NCBI GenBank assembly: GCA_002317135.1
Contig: DCIX01000017.1
Span: forward strand, 1-41,506
Direction of reading: 5' to 3'
Source: Bacteroidales bacterium UBA1715
GTDB lineage: Bacteria > Bacteroidota > Bacteroidia > Bacteroidales > UBA1715
DNA length: 41,506 bases
The notes under the pieces were generated by a model, which saw only the letters and a list, made by a program, of their open reading frames with translations, searched no databases and was not told the origin of the DNA. Positions 33,360 through 40,448 of the stretch are shown in pieces; positions within the stretch are counted from its first letter, which is position 1; each line of letters opens with the position of its first letter. The position numbers were made by a program, and so were the translations under genes.

Positions 33360-33540
33360 GTGTGCAACCCCTAACGGGGTTGTATTCATATAAATATCTA
33401 TATAGGCTACAGATATGAAAGCCCTAACGGGCTTTTTACGAAGAATCTCCACATAAACCAAATCTCCCCATAGGGGATATATATCTGTAGCAGCAATATT
33501 CTCCAATCCGTTCAACAACCCCATAGGGGTTGCATTGTTT
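33360..33540. repeat. Composite palindromic element (four small hairpins in an inverted frame)
   Basis: Outer hairpins CAACCCC-TAAC-GGGGTTG (33365-33382) and CAACCCC-ATA-GGGGTTG (33516-33532) face each other. Inside them are CTACAGATAT (33407-33416) and its exact complement ATATCTGTAG (33481-33490). Two more hairpins, AAAGCCC-TAAC-GGGCTTT (33418-33435) and TCCCC-ATA-GGGGA (33465-33477), flank the centre. The whole gap 33298-33695 carries no gene. The arrangement suggests a small non-autonomous mobile element or REP doublet of a family different from the GTAGGGGCGTAT repeats. Confidence 0.7.
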
Positions 33541-33695
33541 TTATGATTGAGGATTTTATAGAAAATGAAAGAGTTTCTGGAAAACGACATAGCTCTACAA
33601 GACTAAACTGGATAATTCCAATGTTTTTCATTTTTGTTTGTAACCATTTTATAATAAATTTTTGTCATTTCAGTGTTTGATATTGTAAAATATAC

Positions 33696-33703
33696 TAATT
33701 TTG
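33696..33703 (+). promoter_or_regulatory. -7 element for the first T9SS cargo gene
   Basis: TAATTTTG matches TAnnTTTG, with a possible TTTG at 33676-33679 (16-base spacer). Transcription would start near 33710, excluding a start at the TTG of 33701 and supporting ATG 33722. Confidence 0.6.
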
Positions 33704-33721
33704 CACAAGAAAATTTTGAAA

Positions 33722-34909
33722 ATGAACACACAATCTGTATATACATCATTTGTTGGTAAAGTACTGGTTCTTATTGTATTTACGCTATTCGCATGGGGAA
33801 ATGTGTGGGCGGAAACTATATTGAATACTCGTTATAATAGTACTACAACTATTTCTGGTGATGCAAAAACATTCGAAAGTCTCAATTGGTTTGGTGGTAC
33901 TGATTATGATGATTTAACGATATCAGGATCATCTACAATTGTGGTTATTACAGGTGATTTAAAGCTTAATGGAAAATTAACCCTTAAAGAAGGTGCAACT
34001 TTAATTGTTCACGGAAATGTAGAATCAACAAAACATGGTTTGTCTTCAAGTTGGATTCAGCTACAAGACGGTTCAACGATGATAATTGAGGGTAATTTAA
34101 CATTGGATGATCAGCTGCATGTTGATGCTAAATCGTTTTTGTTAGTAAAAAGGTTGTTGATTGCTAATAATAATTTGTTGTATGTTGAATCTAATTCCAA
34201 TCTTGCTGTTCTTGGTTATACAAGTGCAACGAGCCAGATAAAAACAGGTGCTGCAAGTGATAAGGAAATAATACATAAAAACGGTCTTACAAATTATGCT
34301 AATGTTTCGGATGTTTATATAGAAGGATCTAAAAATTATAATTCACCATCTGTTTTAAAGAAAGCAAAAGATTTTTTACAAAATAATGCTTCCCTTCTCC
34401 CAATCTCTCTAACCTCTTTCATCGCTTCCCAAAATGGTGAAGAAATAGAAATTGCTTGGACAACAAATTCTGAGGTGAACAACGATTACTTTACTGTTGA
34501 ATATTCTATAGATGGTGTTTCATTTAAAACATTAGAAACTGTTGCTGGTTCGGGAACAACTTCGGAAGTAAATGATTATGCAATTACAACAGAAGCTTCT
34601 CGATTCAGTGGTGTTGTATATTTCCGTCTAAAACAAACAGATTACAATGGCGAATATTCGTACTCGGATGTGGTTACCCTTGCGGTAGAATCTTCTAACG
34701 AATTGTATGTCTATCCAAATCCTGCAGTAGAATTTGTGTCTGTTTCGGGAACGTATAAAACAGCTATTGTACAAGATATGTTTGGTAAGAAAGTTGCATG
34801 TGCAACCAACGGCGAGCAAATCTTTGTCGGCAATCTTTCTGTCGGTACCTATTACATAGTTGTTGCAACAGAAAATGGCAAGAAAGTTCTTCCGTTTGTG
34901 AAAGAATAA
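33722..34909 (+). CDS. Secreted protein with T9SS type A sorting domain (copy 1)
   Basis: A 395-residue protein with an N-terminal signal sequence (KVLVLIVFTLFAWGNVWA). Residues about 35-200 contain strand-turn repeats such as IVVITGDLKLNGKLTLKEGA and MIIEGNLTLDDQLHVDAKSF, like a small beta-helix. An Ig-like module follows (LPISLTSFIASQNGEEIEIA to YFRLKQTDYNGEYSYSDVV), then a T9SS C-terminal domain from LYVYPNPAVEFVSVSG to VLPFVKE. Type IX cargo is exported through the outer membrane and usually attached to A-LPS. The last 175 residues closely match the next gene. ATG 33722 was chosen because of the promoter. Confidence 0.85.
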   Translation: MNTQSVYTSFVGKVLVLIVFTLFAWGNVWAETILNTRYNSTTTISGDAKTFESLNWFGGTDYDDLTISGSSTIVVITGDLKLNGKLTLKEGATLIVHGNVESTKHGLSSSWIQLQDGSTMIIEGNLTLDDQLHVDAKSFLLVKRLLIANNNLLYVESNSNLAVLGYTSATSQIKTGAASDKEIIHKNGLTNYANVSDVYIEGSKNYNSPSVLKKAKDFLQNNASLLPISLTSFIASQNGEEIEIAWTTNSEVNNDYFTVEYSIDGVSFKTLETVAGSGTTSEVNDYAITTEASRFSGVVYFRLKQTDYNGEYSYSDVVTLAVESSNELYVYPNPAVEFVSVSGTYKTAIVQDMFGKKVACATNGEQIFVGNLSVGTYYIVVATENGKKVLPFVKE

Positions 34910-34934
34910 AAAATCAAATCAAATTTCAATTATC

Positions 34935-34963
34935 GTTGGGGCGTATTGCATACACCCCTGTTG
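34935..34963. repeat. REP palindrome after T9SS copy 1
   Basis: GTTGGGGCGTATTGCATAC, then ACCCCTG, is a slightly diverged copy of the GTAGGGGCGTAT-TGC-ATACGCCCCTAC palindrome, 25 bases after the stop. A half-copy-like GTAGGGCCGGTAT follows at about 34985. It may double as a transcription-end hairpin. Confidence 0.7.
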
Positions 34964-35191
34964 TTTCCTCCAAAGAAGTACCGTGTAGGGCCGGTATTCT
35001 TTTATAATTAGAGAGTGTGTGTAATCTTAAAATTGTCTGTTTTAACTTTTGAAAATGGCGATTGATTTTTGATTTTTGTCGTTTCGGAAAAAGTTTTTTG
35101 ACTCTAATTCTGTGTTTTTTTTGAATCGTGTATTTTTACGTCGTAGTTGATTTTGCATCAGTGATGTTTTTGTTGAGAGATTGATGGTGTA

Positions 35192-36226
35192 ATGAAGAAA
35201 ATCTATAGCATATTATTCATATTGTTTTGTTCTTTGATTTGTGTTGGACAGATTGATGGGAAGAGTGACTATACAATCAACAATGGTTTGACTGTTGTTG
35301 TAGAAGGAGACTTGATAATCAACAATTATGTGCAAATCAATATTAGCAACAATGCTATTCTTGTGGTTAAAGGAAATTTGACAATAAAGCCAAATGCAAC
35401 AATAAGTCTTTCAAACAATGCTAAGTTGATTGTAGGAGGAAACATGACTCAAAAATCTGATGGTATCTTGTTAGGTTTGATAACGACTACTACCGGAGAT
35501 GTTAATGCAGACAACAACGCAAAGATTATAGTGTTCGGTGATTATAATATTGAGAAATATAATGGAAGATATGAGTCTTCTTCGTTGCCCTCAAATTCAA
35601 AAGCAGAGATTTATAGCAATGGAGGAAATTATGGAACTCTTGCATCAAATAATCGTGACGTAGACGCATTGAATGAAACATTAAAAAAACAAGCATCGAT
35701 ACTTCTCCCAATCGAACTAACTTCCTTCACCGCTTTGCAAAACGGTGAAGAAATAGAAATTGTATGGACGACAAATTCAGAAGTGAACAATGATTACTTT
35801 ACTGTCGAATATTCTGTAGATGGTGTTTCGTTCAAAACATTGGAAACCGTTGCTGGTTCGGGAACAACTTCGGAAATAAACGAATATGCAATTTCTGTAA
35901 ATGCTTCTAATTTCAGTGGTCTTGTATATTTCCGTCTAAAACAAACAGATTATAATGGCGAATATTCGTACTCAGATGTTATTGCATTACAAGTAGAATC
36001 TGCAAATGCAACGGATTTGGTCATTTACCCAAATCCTGCTACGGAATATATAACAATCTCTGGCGCGGTTACATCTGCCTTTGTAAGCGATATGCACGGC
36101 AGAAGAATAGCAGTTCCACAAACATCTGCAAATACATTCAATGTGGCAGGTTTATCTGTTGGAACATATTATATGGTTGCAACCACCGAGAATGGCAAAA
36201 CGGTGTTGCCATTTGTGAAAGAATAA
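35192..36226 (+). CDS. Secreted protein with T9SS type A sorting domain (copy 2)
   Basis: A 344-residue paralogue of the preceding gene. The signal peptide is MKKIYSILFILFCSLICVGQ. Strand-turn repeats follow (TVVVEGDLIINNYVQINIS, ILVVKGNLTIKPNATISLS, KLIVGGNMTQ), of the beta-helix or polymer-forming-adhesin type. The same Ig-like module (LPIELTSFTALQNGEEIEIV) and the sorting domain (LVIYPNPATEYITISGA to VLPFVKE) complete it. The N-terminal halves of the two paralogues differ, while the module and its DNA are nearly the same. The protein is probably displayed on the cell surface. A 281-base gap with a decayed REP separates the two genes. Confidence 0.86.
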   Translation: MKKIYSILFILFCSLICVGQIDGKSDYTINNGLTVVVEGDLIINNYVQINISNNAILVVKGNLTIKPNATISLSNNAKLIVGGNMTQKSDGILLGLITTTTGDVNADNNAKIIVFGDYNIEKYNGRYESSSLPSNSKAEIYSNGGNYGTLASNNRDVDALNETLKKQASILLPIELTSFTALQNGEEIEIVWTTNSEVNNDYFTVEYSVDGVSFKTLETVAGSGTTSEINEYAISVNASNFSGLVYFRLKQTDYNGEYSYSDVIALQVESANATDLVIYPNPATEYITISGAVTSAFVSDMHGRRIAVPQTSANTFNVAGLSVGTYYMVATTENGKTVLPFVKE

Positions 36227-36244
36227 CAAATAAAAATGGTCATT

Positions 36245-36273
36245 CGTAGGGGCGTATTGCATACGCCCCTACG
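36245..36273. repeat. REP palindrome, perfect copy
   Basis: CGTAGGGGCGTAT and ATACGCCCCTACG form a perfect 13-base-pair hairpin with loop TGC, 18 bases after the stop of T9SS copy 2. It is the least diverged copy in the window and serves as the reference for the others. Confidence 0.88.
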
Positions 36274-36324
36274 GATCGTTTTGGGTGAATGTAATGTGGG
36301 TTGTATGAATTCCAAATAGGGTTG

Positions 36325-36344
36325 TTGTACGATACGCGTCCACA
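36325..36344. repeat. Degenerate REP half-copy
   Basis: TACGATACGCGTCCAC resembles the reverse-orientation core GCGATACGCCCCTAC with several changes. It lies between the perfect copy at 36245 and the RAYT gene. Confidence 0.35.
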
Positions 36345-36449
36345 ATTATTGTATTTGTTCCGTTTTGTTTATGGTTGTTGATGAAAATAAATTTTTCTGG
36401 AATTTGTTGATTTGTTATGTTTGCAATACGCAAACCAAATAATAAATAT

Positions 36450-36995
36450 ATGCCACAAAAATACAATAGAAGATCCATTCGTTTGGTAGGGTATGATTAT
36501 TCGTTAGACGGATTGTATTTTATCACCATTTGTACAAAAAATCGCCTACATCAATTTGGAGAAATAATAAATGGTGAGATGATTTTGAATGATAACGGTA
36601 AGATTGCATTGCAAGAATTGAAAAATACAGAAAAGATAAGAAATGGTGATGTTATATTGCATTCACATATCGTGATGCCTAATCATGTTCATTTTATTTT
36701 GCAAATCGTGAATCCTTGTAGGGGCGTACCGCGTACGCCCATCGCAAATAATGATGGGAATGTGGGCGTATGCAATACGCCCCTACGGTCGCCATCAAAA
36801 ACGGTTGGTTCAATTGTTCGTGGATATAAATGTTCTGTTTCGCATCGCCTTGGTTTTTCTGTCTGGCAACGCAATTATTTTGAACATATAATACGAACAT
36901 CGAAATCGTATGAAATTATTTCGAATTATATTCTATCCAATCCATTAAAATGGGATACCGATTGTATGAATGTATTGCTTGTACGCCCATCGTAA
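36450..36995 (+). CDS. REP-associated tyrosine transposase (RAYT, Y1_Tnp family)
   Basis: A 181-residue RAYT. The N-terminal signature KYNRRSIRLVGYDYSLDGLYFITICTKNR is split across residues 4-32. The HUH metal motif is HVH (79-81) in MPNHVHFIL. The C-terminal WQRNYFEHIIR (139-149) holds the probable catalytic Tyr143. NPLKWDTD ends the family core. These enzymes nick single-stranded REP DNA. Residues 90-98 (CRGVPRTPI) and 105-113 (VGVCNTPLR) are encoded by two REP palindromes, and the last residues VRPS and the stop lie in a third. ATG 36450 gives the N-terminus usual for the family; ATG 36417 would add 11 residues. It may still be active, since all key motifs survive. Confidence 0.85.
   Translation: MPQKYNRRSIRLVGYDYSLDGLYFITICTKNRLHQFGEIINGEMILNDNGKIALQELKNTEKIRNGDVILHSHIVMPNHVHFILQIVNPCRGVPRTPIANNDGNVGVCNTPLRSPSKTVGSIVRGYKCSVSHRLGFSVWQRNYFEHIIRTSKSYEIISNYILSNPLKWDTDCMNVLLVRPS
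36718..36744. repeat. REP palindrome inside the RAYT coding sequence, forward copy
   Basis: GTAGGGGCGTAC-CGC-GTACGCCC followed by ATCG keeps reading frame with the transposase gene and encodes CRGVPRTPI. Orientation is the same as the copy at 36245. Confidence 0.85.
36764..36787. repeat. REP palindrome inside the RAYT coding sequence, inverted copy
   Basis: GGGCGTAT-GCA-ATACGCCCCTACG is the reverse orientation of the copy at 36245 and encodes VGVCNTPLR. With the copy at 36718 it forms an inverted pair (REPIN-like) separated by about 20 bases. Confidence 0.85.
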
Positions 36996-37036
36996 ATAAT
37001 GATGGGGATGGGGGCGTATGCGATACGCCCCTACGG
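36981..37036. repeat. Second copy of the REP-pair unit, covering the RAYT stop codon
   Basis: This 56-base unit matches 36733-36788 at 52 of 56 positions by eye. It begins with the half-palindrome GTACGCCCATCG, which here runs into TAA and ends the gene. It continues through AAATAATGATGGG and finishes with the palindrome GGGGCGTAT-GCG-ATACGCCCCTACGG (37011-37036). Confidence 0.85.
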
Positions 37037-37059
37037 ATTTTCTTTTGTAATTGTAATGT

Positions 37060-37084
37060 GTGGGCGTATGCAATACGCCCCTAC
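37060..37084. repeat. REP palindrome, inverted copy after the RAYT
   Basis: GTGGGCGTAT-GCA-ATACGCCCCTAC lies 24 bases beyond the previous copy and 38 bases from the end of the convergent amidophosphoribosyltransferase gene. It could act as a transcription-end hairpin for either gene. Confidence 0.85.
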
Positions 37085-37121
37085 AAACGGCAATTAAACA
37101 TTAATCATTAATAACGAATCT

Positions 37122-39017
37122 CTATTTCATGCTTCTCGCTTCGGTTCTTCCTTCGATATAATTAATGAAGGCATCGTTTACCAATTTGTTGCCACCAGGT
37201 GTTGGATAATTTCCGGTGAAATACCAATCGCCACTAAAGTTCTTGCACGCTTCGTGAAGACCTTCGGTTTTTTGATATACGATTTCGATTGGAGTTGTGA
37301 CATCGCTTGGTGTAAGAAGTTCTGCGATTTTTTTAGAAATCTGCTCGTCGGTAAATGGTTTGTAGATTTCTTTTACATGATTGATTATCTGTTCTTTAGG
37401 TAGATGTTGCTGTGCTTTTGCTTTCTTGTAGGCTTCTTCTACAATGTGTTCTAACCCATTGTCTTCTATAAGGGCAATCGCTGCTTTGAATGCAATAAAT
37501 TCACCCATACGCGACATGTCGATTCCGTAGCAGTCTGGATAACGGATTTGTGGAGAAGACGATACGATTACGATTTTCTTAGGATGTAATCTGTCAAGAA
37601 TGCGTATGATGCTCTGTTTCAATGTCGTACCACGAACAATACTATCGTCAATAACAACAAGATTATCTTTATATGGAACAATGCTACCATAGGTAATGTC
37701 GTACACATGAGTGGCTAAATCATTACGGCTATTGCTTTCGGTAATGAATGTGCGTAATTTTATGTCTTTTATAGCAACTTTTTCGGAGCGTATGCGTTTG
37801 GTTAGAATTGCATGAAGATCTTCTTTGGAAATATTTTTCCCTTTTGCTAAAATTTCTTCTTCTTTCTTTCTGTTCAAGTTTTTCTCAAATCCTTCGAGCA
37901 TACCATAGTAGGCAACTTCAGCTGTATTTGGAATGAATGAAATTACCGTGTTGTCAATATCATTATTTACAGCTCGTAAAACGGCAGGAACAAGGTTTTC
38001 GCCCAAACGCTTACGTTCTTTGTAGATATCGGCATCGCTACCGCGTGAGAAGTAGATTCGTTCGAATGAACAAGCACTTTTTTTATGTGCGCGAACGATT
38101 TGTGTTGTTGCAACTTCGCCATTCTTGCGAATAATGATAGATTGACCAGGTTGTAGTTCGTGTACGTCGTTTATGTCGGCATGCATAACTGTTTGGATAA
38201 CAGGGCGTTCAGAAGCAACGATAACAATCTCGTCGTCGGCATAGTAGAATGCAGGTCGAATTCCCCATGGGTCGCGAACGGCAAATGTTTCGCCACTACC
38301 AGTTGCACCGCAGATTACAAATCCGCCGTCCCAATGTTTTACCGATGACTTGAGTACATTCTCTATCTTGATATTGTTCTCAACCTCTTGTGTTATATTG
38401 TAACCTGATTTTTCTTTTTTACTTACAGATTGATAGATATGTTCAGCTTCTCTGTCGAGTCTATGGCCAAGTTGTTCCAATAAAATGAATGTGTCGGCAT
38501 AACGTCGTGGATGTTGCCCCGATTGATACATCATATCAAAAACTTCGTCCACATTGGTGAAGTTAAAGTTACCACATACTGCCAAATTCTTTGAACGCCA
38601 GTTACTTCTACGCATAAATGGGTGAACATACGAAAGACCGGAACGGCCAGTGGTACTGTATCGAAGGTGACCTATATATATGTTGCCGGCAAATGGAAGG
38701 CTGTCTGCAGCATATTGTGCGTCGTGTAGTTGTTCAGAAGGTATGTTTTCGTAGTTCTTATGAATATTTGCGAAAACTTCAGAAATGGCATTGGTTCCTT
38801 CAGCACGTTCACGAAACATGAATTCTTCGCCAGGATTTACATCTAATTTAACACAAGCCGCGCCAGCTCCTTCCTGACCACGGTTGTGCTGTTTCTCCAT
38901 TAGTAAGTATAATTTGTTGAGTCCGTACATCCATGTACCATACTTGTTTTTATAGTAATCAAGAGGCTTGAGAAGGCGAACTATGGCAATACCACATTCA
39001 TGTTTAATAGGTTCCAT
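37122..39017 (-). CDS. Amidophosphoribosyltransferase-like protein, long form
   Basis: A 631-residue class II glutamine amidotransferase joined to a phosphoribosyltransferase domain, the PurF arrangement for the first step of purine synthesis (PRPP + glutamine to phosphoribosylamine). The nucleophile is Cys8 (KHECGIAIVRL), so seven residues must be removed or the family departs from Cys at position 2. Other glutaminase motifs are NRGQEGAGAA, GHLRYSTTG and GNFNFTN. The PRPP-binding motif is VVIDDSIVRGTT (near residue 450). It is longer than classical PurF (about 470-500), with inserts and a C-terminal extension of about 100 residues; Bacteroidota carry such a long form, often beside a normal purF. 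No symbol is given because the exact role of the long form is not certain. Confidence 0.85.
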   Translation of the reverse strand: MEPIKHECGIAIVRLLKPLDYYKNKYGTWMYGLNKLYLLMEKQHNRGQEGAGAACVKLDVNPGEEFMFRERAEGTNAISEVFANIHKNYENIPSEQLHDAQYAADSLPFAGNIYIGHLRYSTTGRSGLSYVHPFMRRSNWRSKNLAVCGNFNFTNVDEVFDMMYQSGQHPRRYADTFILLEQLGHRLDREAEHIYQSVSKKEKSGYNITQEVENNIKIENVLKSSVKHWDGGFVICGATGSGETFAVRDPWGIRPAFYYADDEIVIVASERPVIQTVMHADINDVHELQPGQSIIIRKNGEVATTQIVRAHKKSACSFERIYFSRGSDADIYKERKRLGENLVPAVLRAVNNDIDNTVISFIPNTAEVAYYGMLEGFEKNLNRKKEEEILAKGKNISKEDLHAILTKRIRSEKVAIKDIKLRTFITESNSRNDLATHVYDITYGSIVPYKDNLVVIDDSIVRGTTLKQSIIRILDRLHPKKIVIVSSSPQIRYPDCYGIDMSRMGEFIAFKAAIALIEDNGLEHIVEEAYKKAKAQQHLPKEQIINHVKEIYKPFTDEQISKKIAELLTPSDVTTPIEIVYQKTEGLHEACKNFSGDWYFTGNYPTPGGNKLVNDAFINYIEGRTEARSMK

Positions 39018-39039
39018 ATCTTTCTGTTTTTTGATATTG

Positions 39040-39047
39040 CAAATATA
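39040..39047 (-). promoter_or_regulatory. -7 element for the amidophosphoribosyltransferase-like gene
   Basis: TATATTTG on the minus strand lies 22 bases before the ATG at 39017. No convincing -33 box and no purine riboswitch-like structure is apparent in the short leader. Confidence 0.55.
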
Positions 39048-39185
39048 AATTGCTTTTGTGATAAATTTATACGAAAAACTCGTAAAATCTTACATTTTTT
39101 AATTTTTTTCTTGAAAAAACTTGTGAATTGAAAGAAAATAGTTGTTACTTTGTATCGTCAAACAGAAAGTACAAAACGAAATACG

Positions 39186-40412
39186 ATGGGAGTAGTTAAT
39201 AAGAACTTTACAAAACTGAATGAAAACTATTTGTTTTCGGAAATTGCACATAGAGTGAGAGACTTTAAAGCGGCAAATCCTGATGCAAAAGTTATTAGTT
39301 TGGGTATTGGCGATGTAACTCGTCCGTTGTGTCCGGAAGTTATTAAAGCATTGCATTCGGCTGTAGATGAAATGGCTTGTAAAGAAACATTTCATGGCTA
39401 CGGACCAGAACAAGGCTATTCTTTCTTGATTGAAAAGATTATTGAACACGACTACAAATCTCGTGGCATTAAATTACAACCAAGCGAAGTGTTTATTAGC
39501 GATGGTGCTAAGAGCGATTTGGGTAACATTAGCGAATTGTTCGATAATGGTAACTTGGTTGCTGTAACCGATCCTGTTTATCCAGTATATGTTGATACCA
39601 ATGTTATGGCAGGTAGAGCAGGAGAATTGGATGAAAATGGTTGCTGGAATAATATTGTGTATCTTCCTTCTACTTTAAAGAACGATTTTGTCCCAGAAAT
39701 TCCAAAAGAATGCCCAGATATTATATATTTGTGCTATCCAAACAATCCTACGGGAACGACATTGTCTAAAGAGGCTTTAAAGATGTGGGTTGACTACGCT
39801 TTAAAGAACAAAGCAATCATACTGTATGATTCTGCGTATGAGGCTTTTATAACAGAAAATGATGTTCCTCATAGTATATACGAGATTAAAGGAGCGGAAA
39901 AGGTGGCGATAGAATTTAGAAGTTTCTCTAAAACAGCGGGCTTCACTGGACTACGTTGTGGTTATACCGTAGTTCCAAAGGGTGTTGTCGCAAGTGATTC
40001 GGAAGGCAATGAATTCCAATTGAATCATTTGTGGAATCGTCGTCAATGTACGAAGTTCAACGGAACTGCTTATATTGTACAACGTGCTGCTGCGGCAATT
40101 TATTCGCAACAAGGTCAAAAAGAAATCAAAGAAACTGTATCATATTATCTAAACAATGCGAAAATCTTACGCGAAGGTCTTTCTGAACTTGGATATCAGG
40201 TGTATGGTGGCGTGAATGCTCCATATATTTGGTTAAAAACACCAGAAGGATTTGGTTCTTGGGAATTTTTCGATGCGGTGTTGAATAAATGCCATGTAGT
40301 GGTAACTCCAGGCGTAGGATTTGGACCAAGTGGAGAAGGATATGTGAGACTAACTTCATTTGGAACGACAGAAGATTGTGTAGAAGCAATAGAAAGATTT
40401 AAAAAATTGTAA
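39186..40412 (+). CDS. dapL: LL-diaminopimelate aminotransferase
   Basis: A 408-residue class I/II PLP aminotransferase. It converts tetrahydrodipicolinate and glutamate directly to LL-diaminopimelate, the short route to lysine and the peptidoglycan cross-linking residue. The PLP lysine is Lys249 in SFSKTAGFTGLRCGY. YPNNPTGT (184-191) and YDSAYEAF (214-221) are cofactor-binding motifs. The N-terminal NENYLFSEIAHRVRDFKAANP and SLGIGDVTRPL are diagnostic of DapL. ATG 39186 gives the normal length; the longer frame from 39150 adds 12 unlikely residues. Confidence 0.94.
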   Translation: MGVVNKNFTKLNENYLFSEIAHRVRDFKAANPDAKVISLGIGDVTRPLCPEVIKALHSAVDEMACKETFHGYGPEQGYSFLIEKIIEHDYKSRGIKLQPSEVFISDGAKSDLGNISELFDNGNLVAVTDPVYPVYVDTNVMAGRAGELDENGCWNNIVYLPSTLKNDFVPEIPKECPDIIYLCYPNNPTGTTLSKEALKMWVDYALKNKAIILYDSAYEAFITENDVPHSIYEIKGAEKVAIEFRSFSKTAGFTGLRCGYTVVPKGVVASDSEGNEFQLNHLWNRRQCTKFNGTAYIVQRAAAAIYSQQGQKEIKETVSYYLNNAKILREGLSELGYQVYGGVNAPYIWLKTPEGFGSWEFFDAVLNKCHVVVTPGVGFGPSGEGYVRLTSFGTTEDCVEAIERFKKL

Positions 40413-40448
40413 AAAAACAAACGGTGTATTAATTATAAAATTTAACTT

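Larger units (their letters stand above)
36245..37084. mobile_element. RAYT gene with its REP palindromes
   Basis: An 840-base block made of a REP-associated tyrosine transposase gene and at least five copies of one palindrome. One is before the gene, an inverted pair inside it, and two are after it, plus a half-copy across its stop codon. RAYTs are single-copy, IS200/IS605-like Y1 transposases thought to spread REP sequences and are usually flanked by them. The boundaries given are simply the outermost clear palindromes. Confidence 0.75.

Noticed and set aside
33273..33590. Minus-strand frame across the palindromic element
   Set aside because: It reads through hairpins and the tRNA-Arg terminator, has no recognisable protein features, and its frame is explained by repeat composition.
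33701..33721. TTG start for T9SS copy 1
   Set aside because: It overlaps the TAATTTTG -7 element, so it would not be in the transcript.
36245..37084. Repeated palindromes as a CRISPR array
   Set aside because: Copies lie in both orientations, spacing is uneven (from 20 bases to several hundred), some are in coding sequence, and no cas gene is near. They fit REP sequences.
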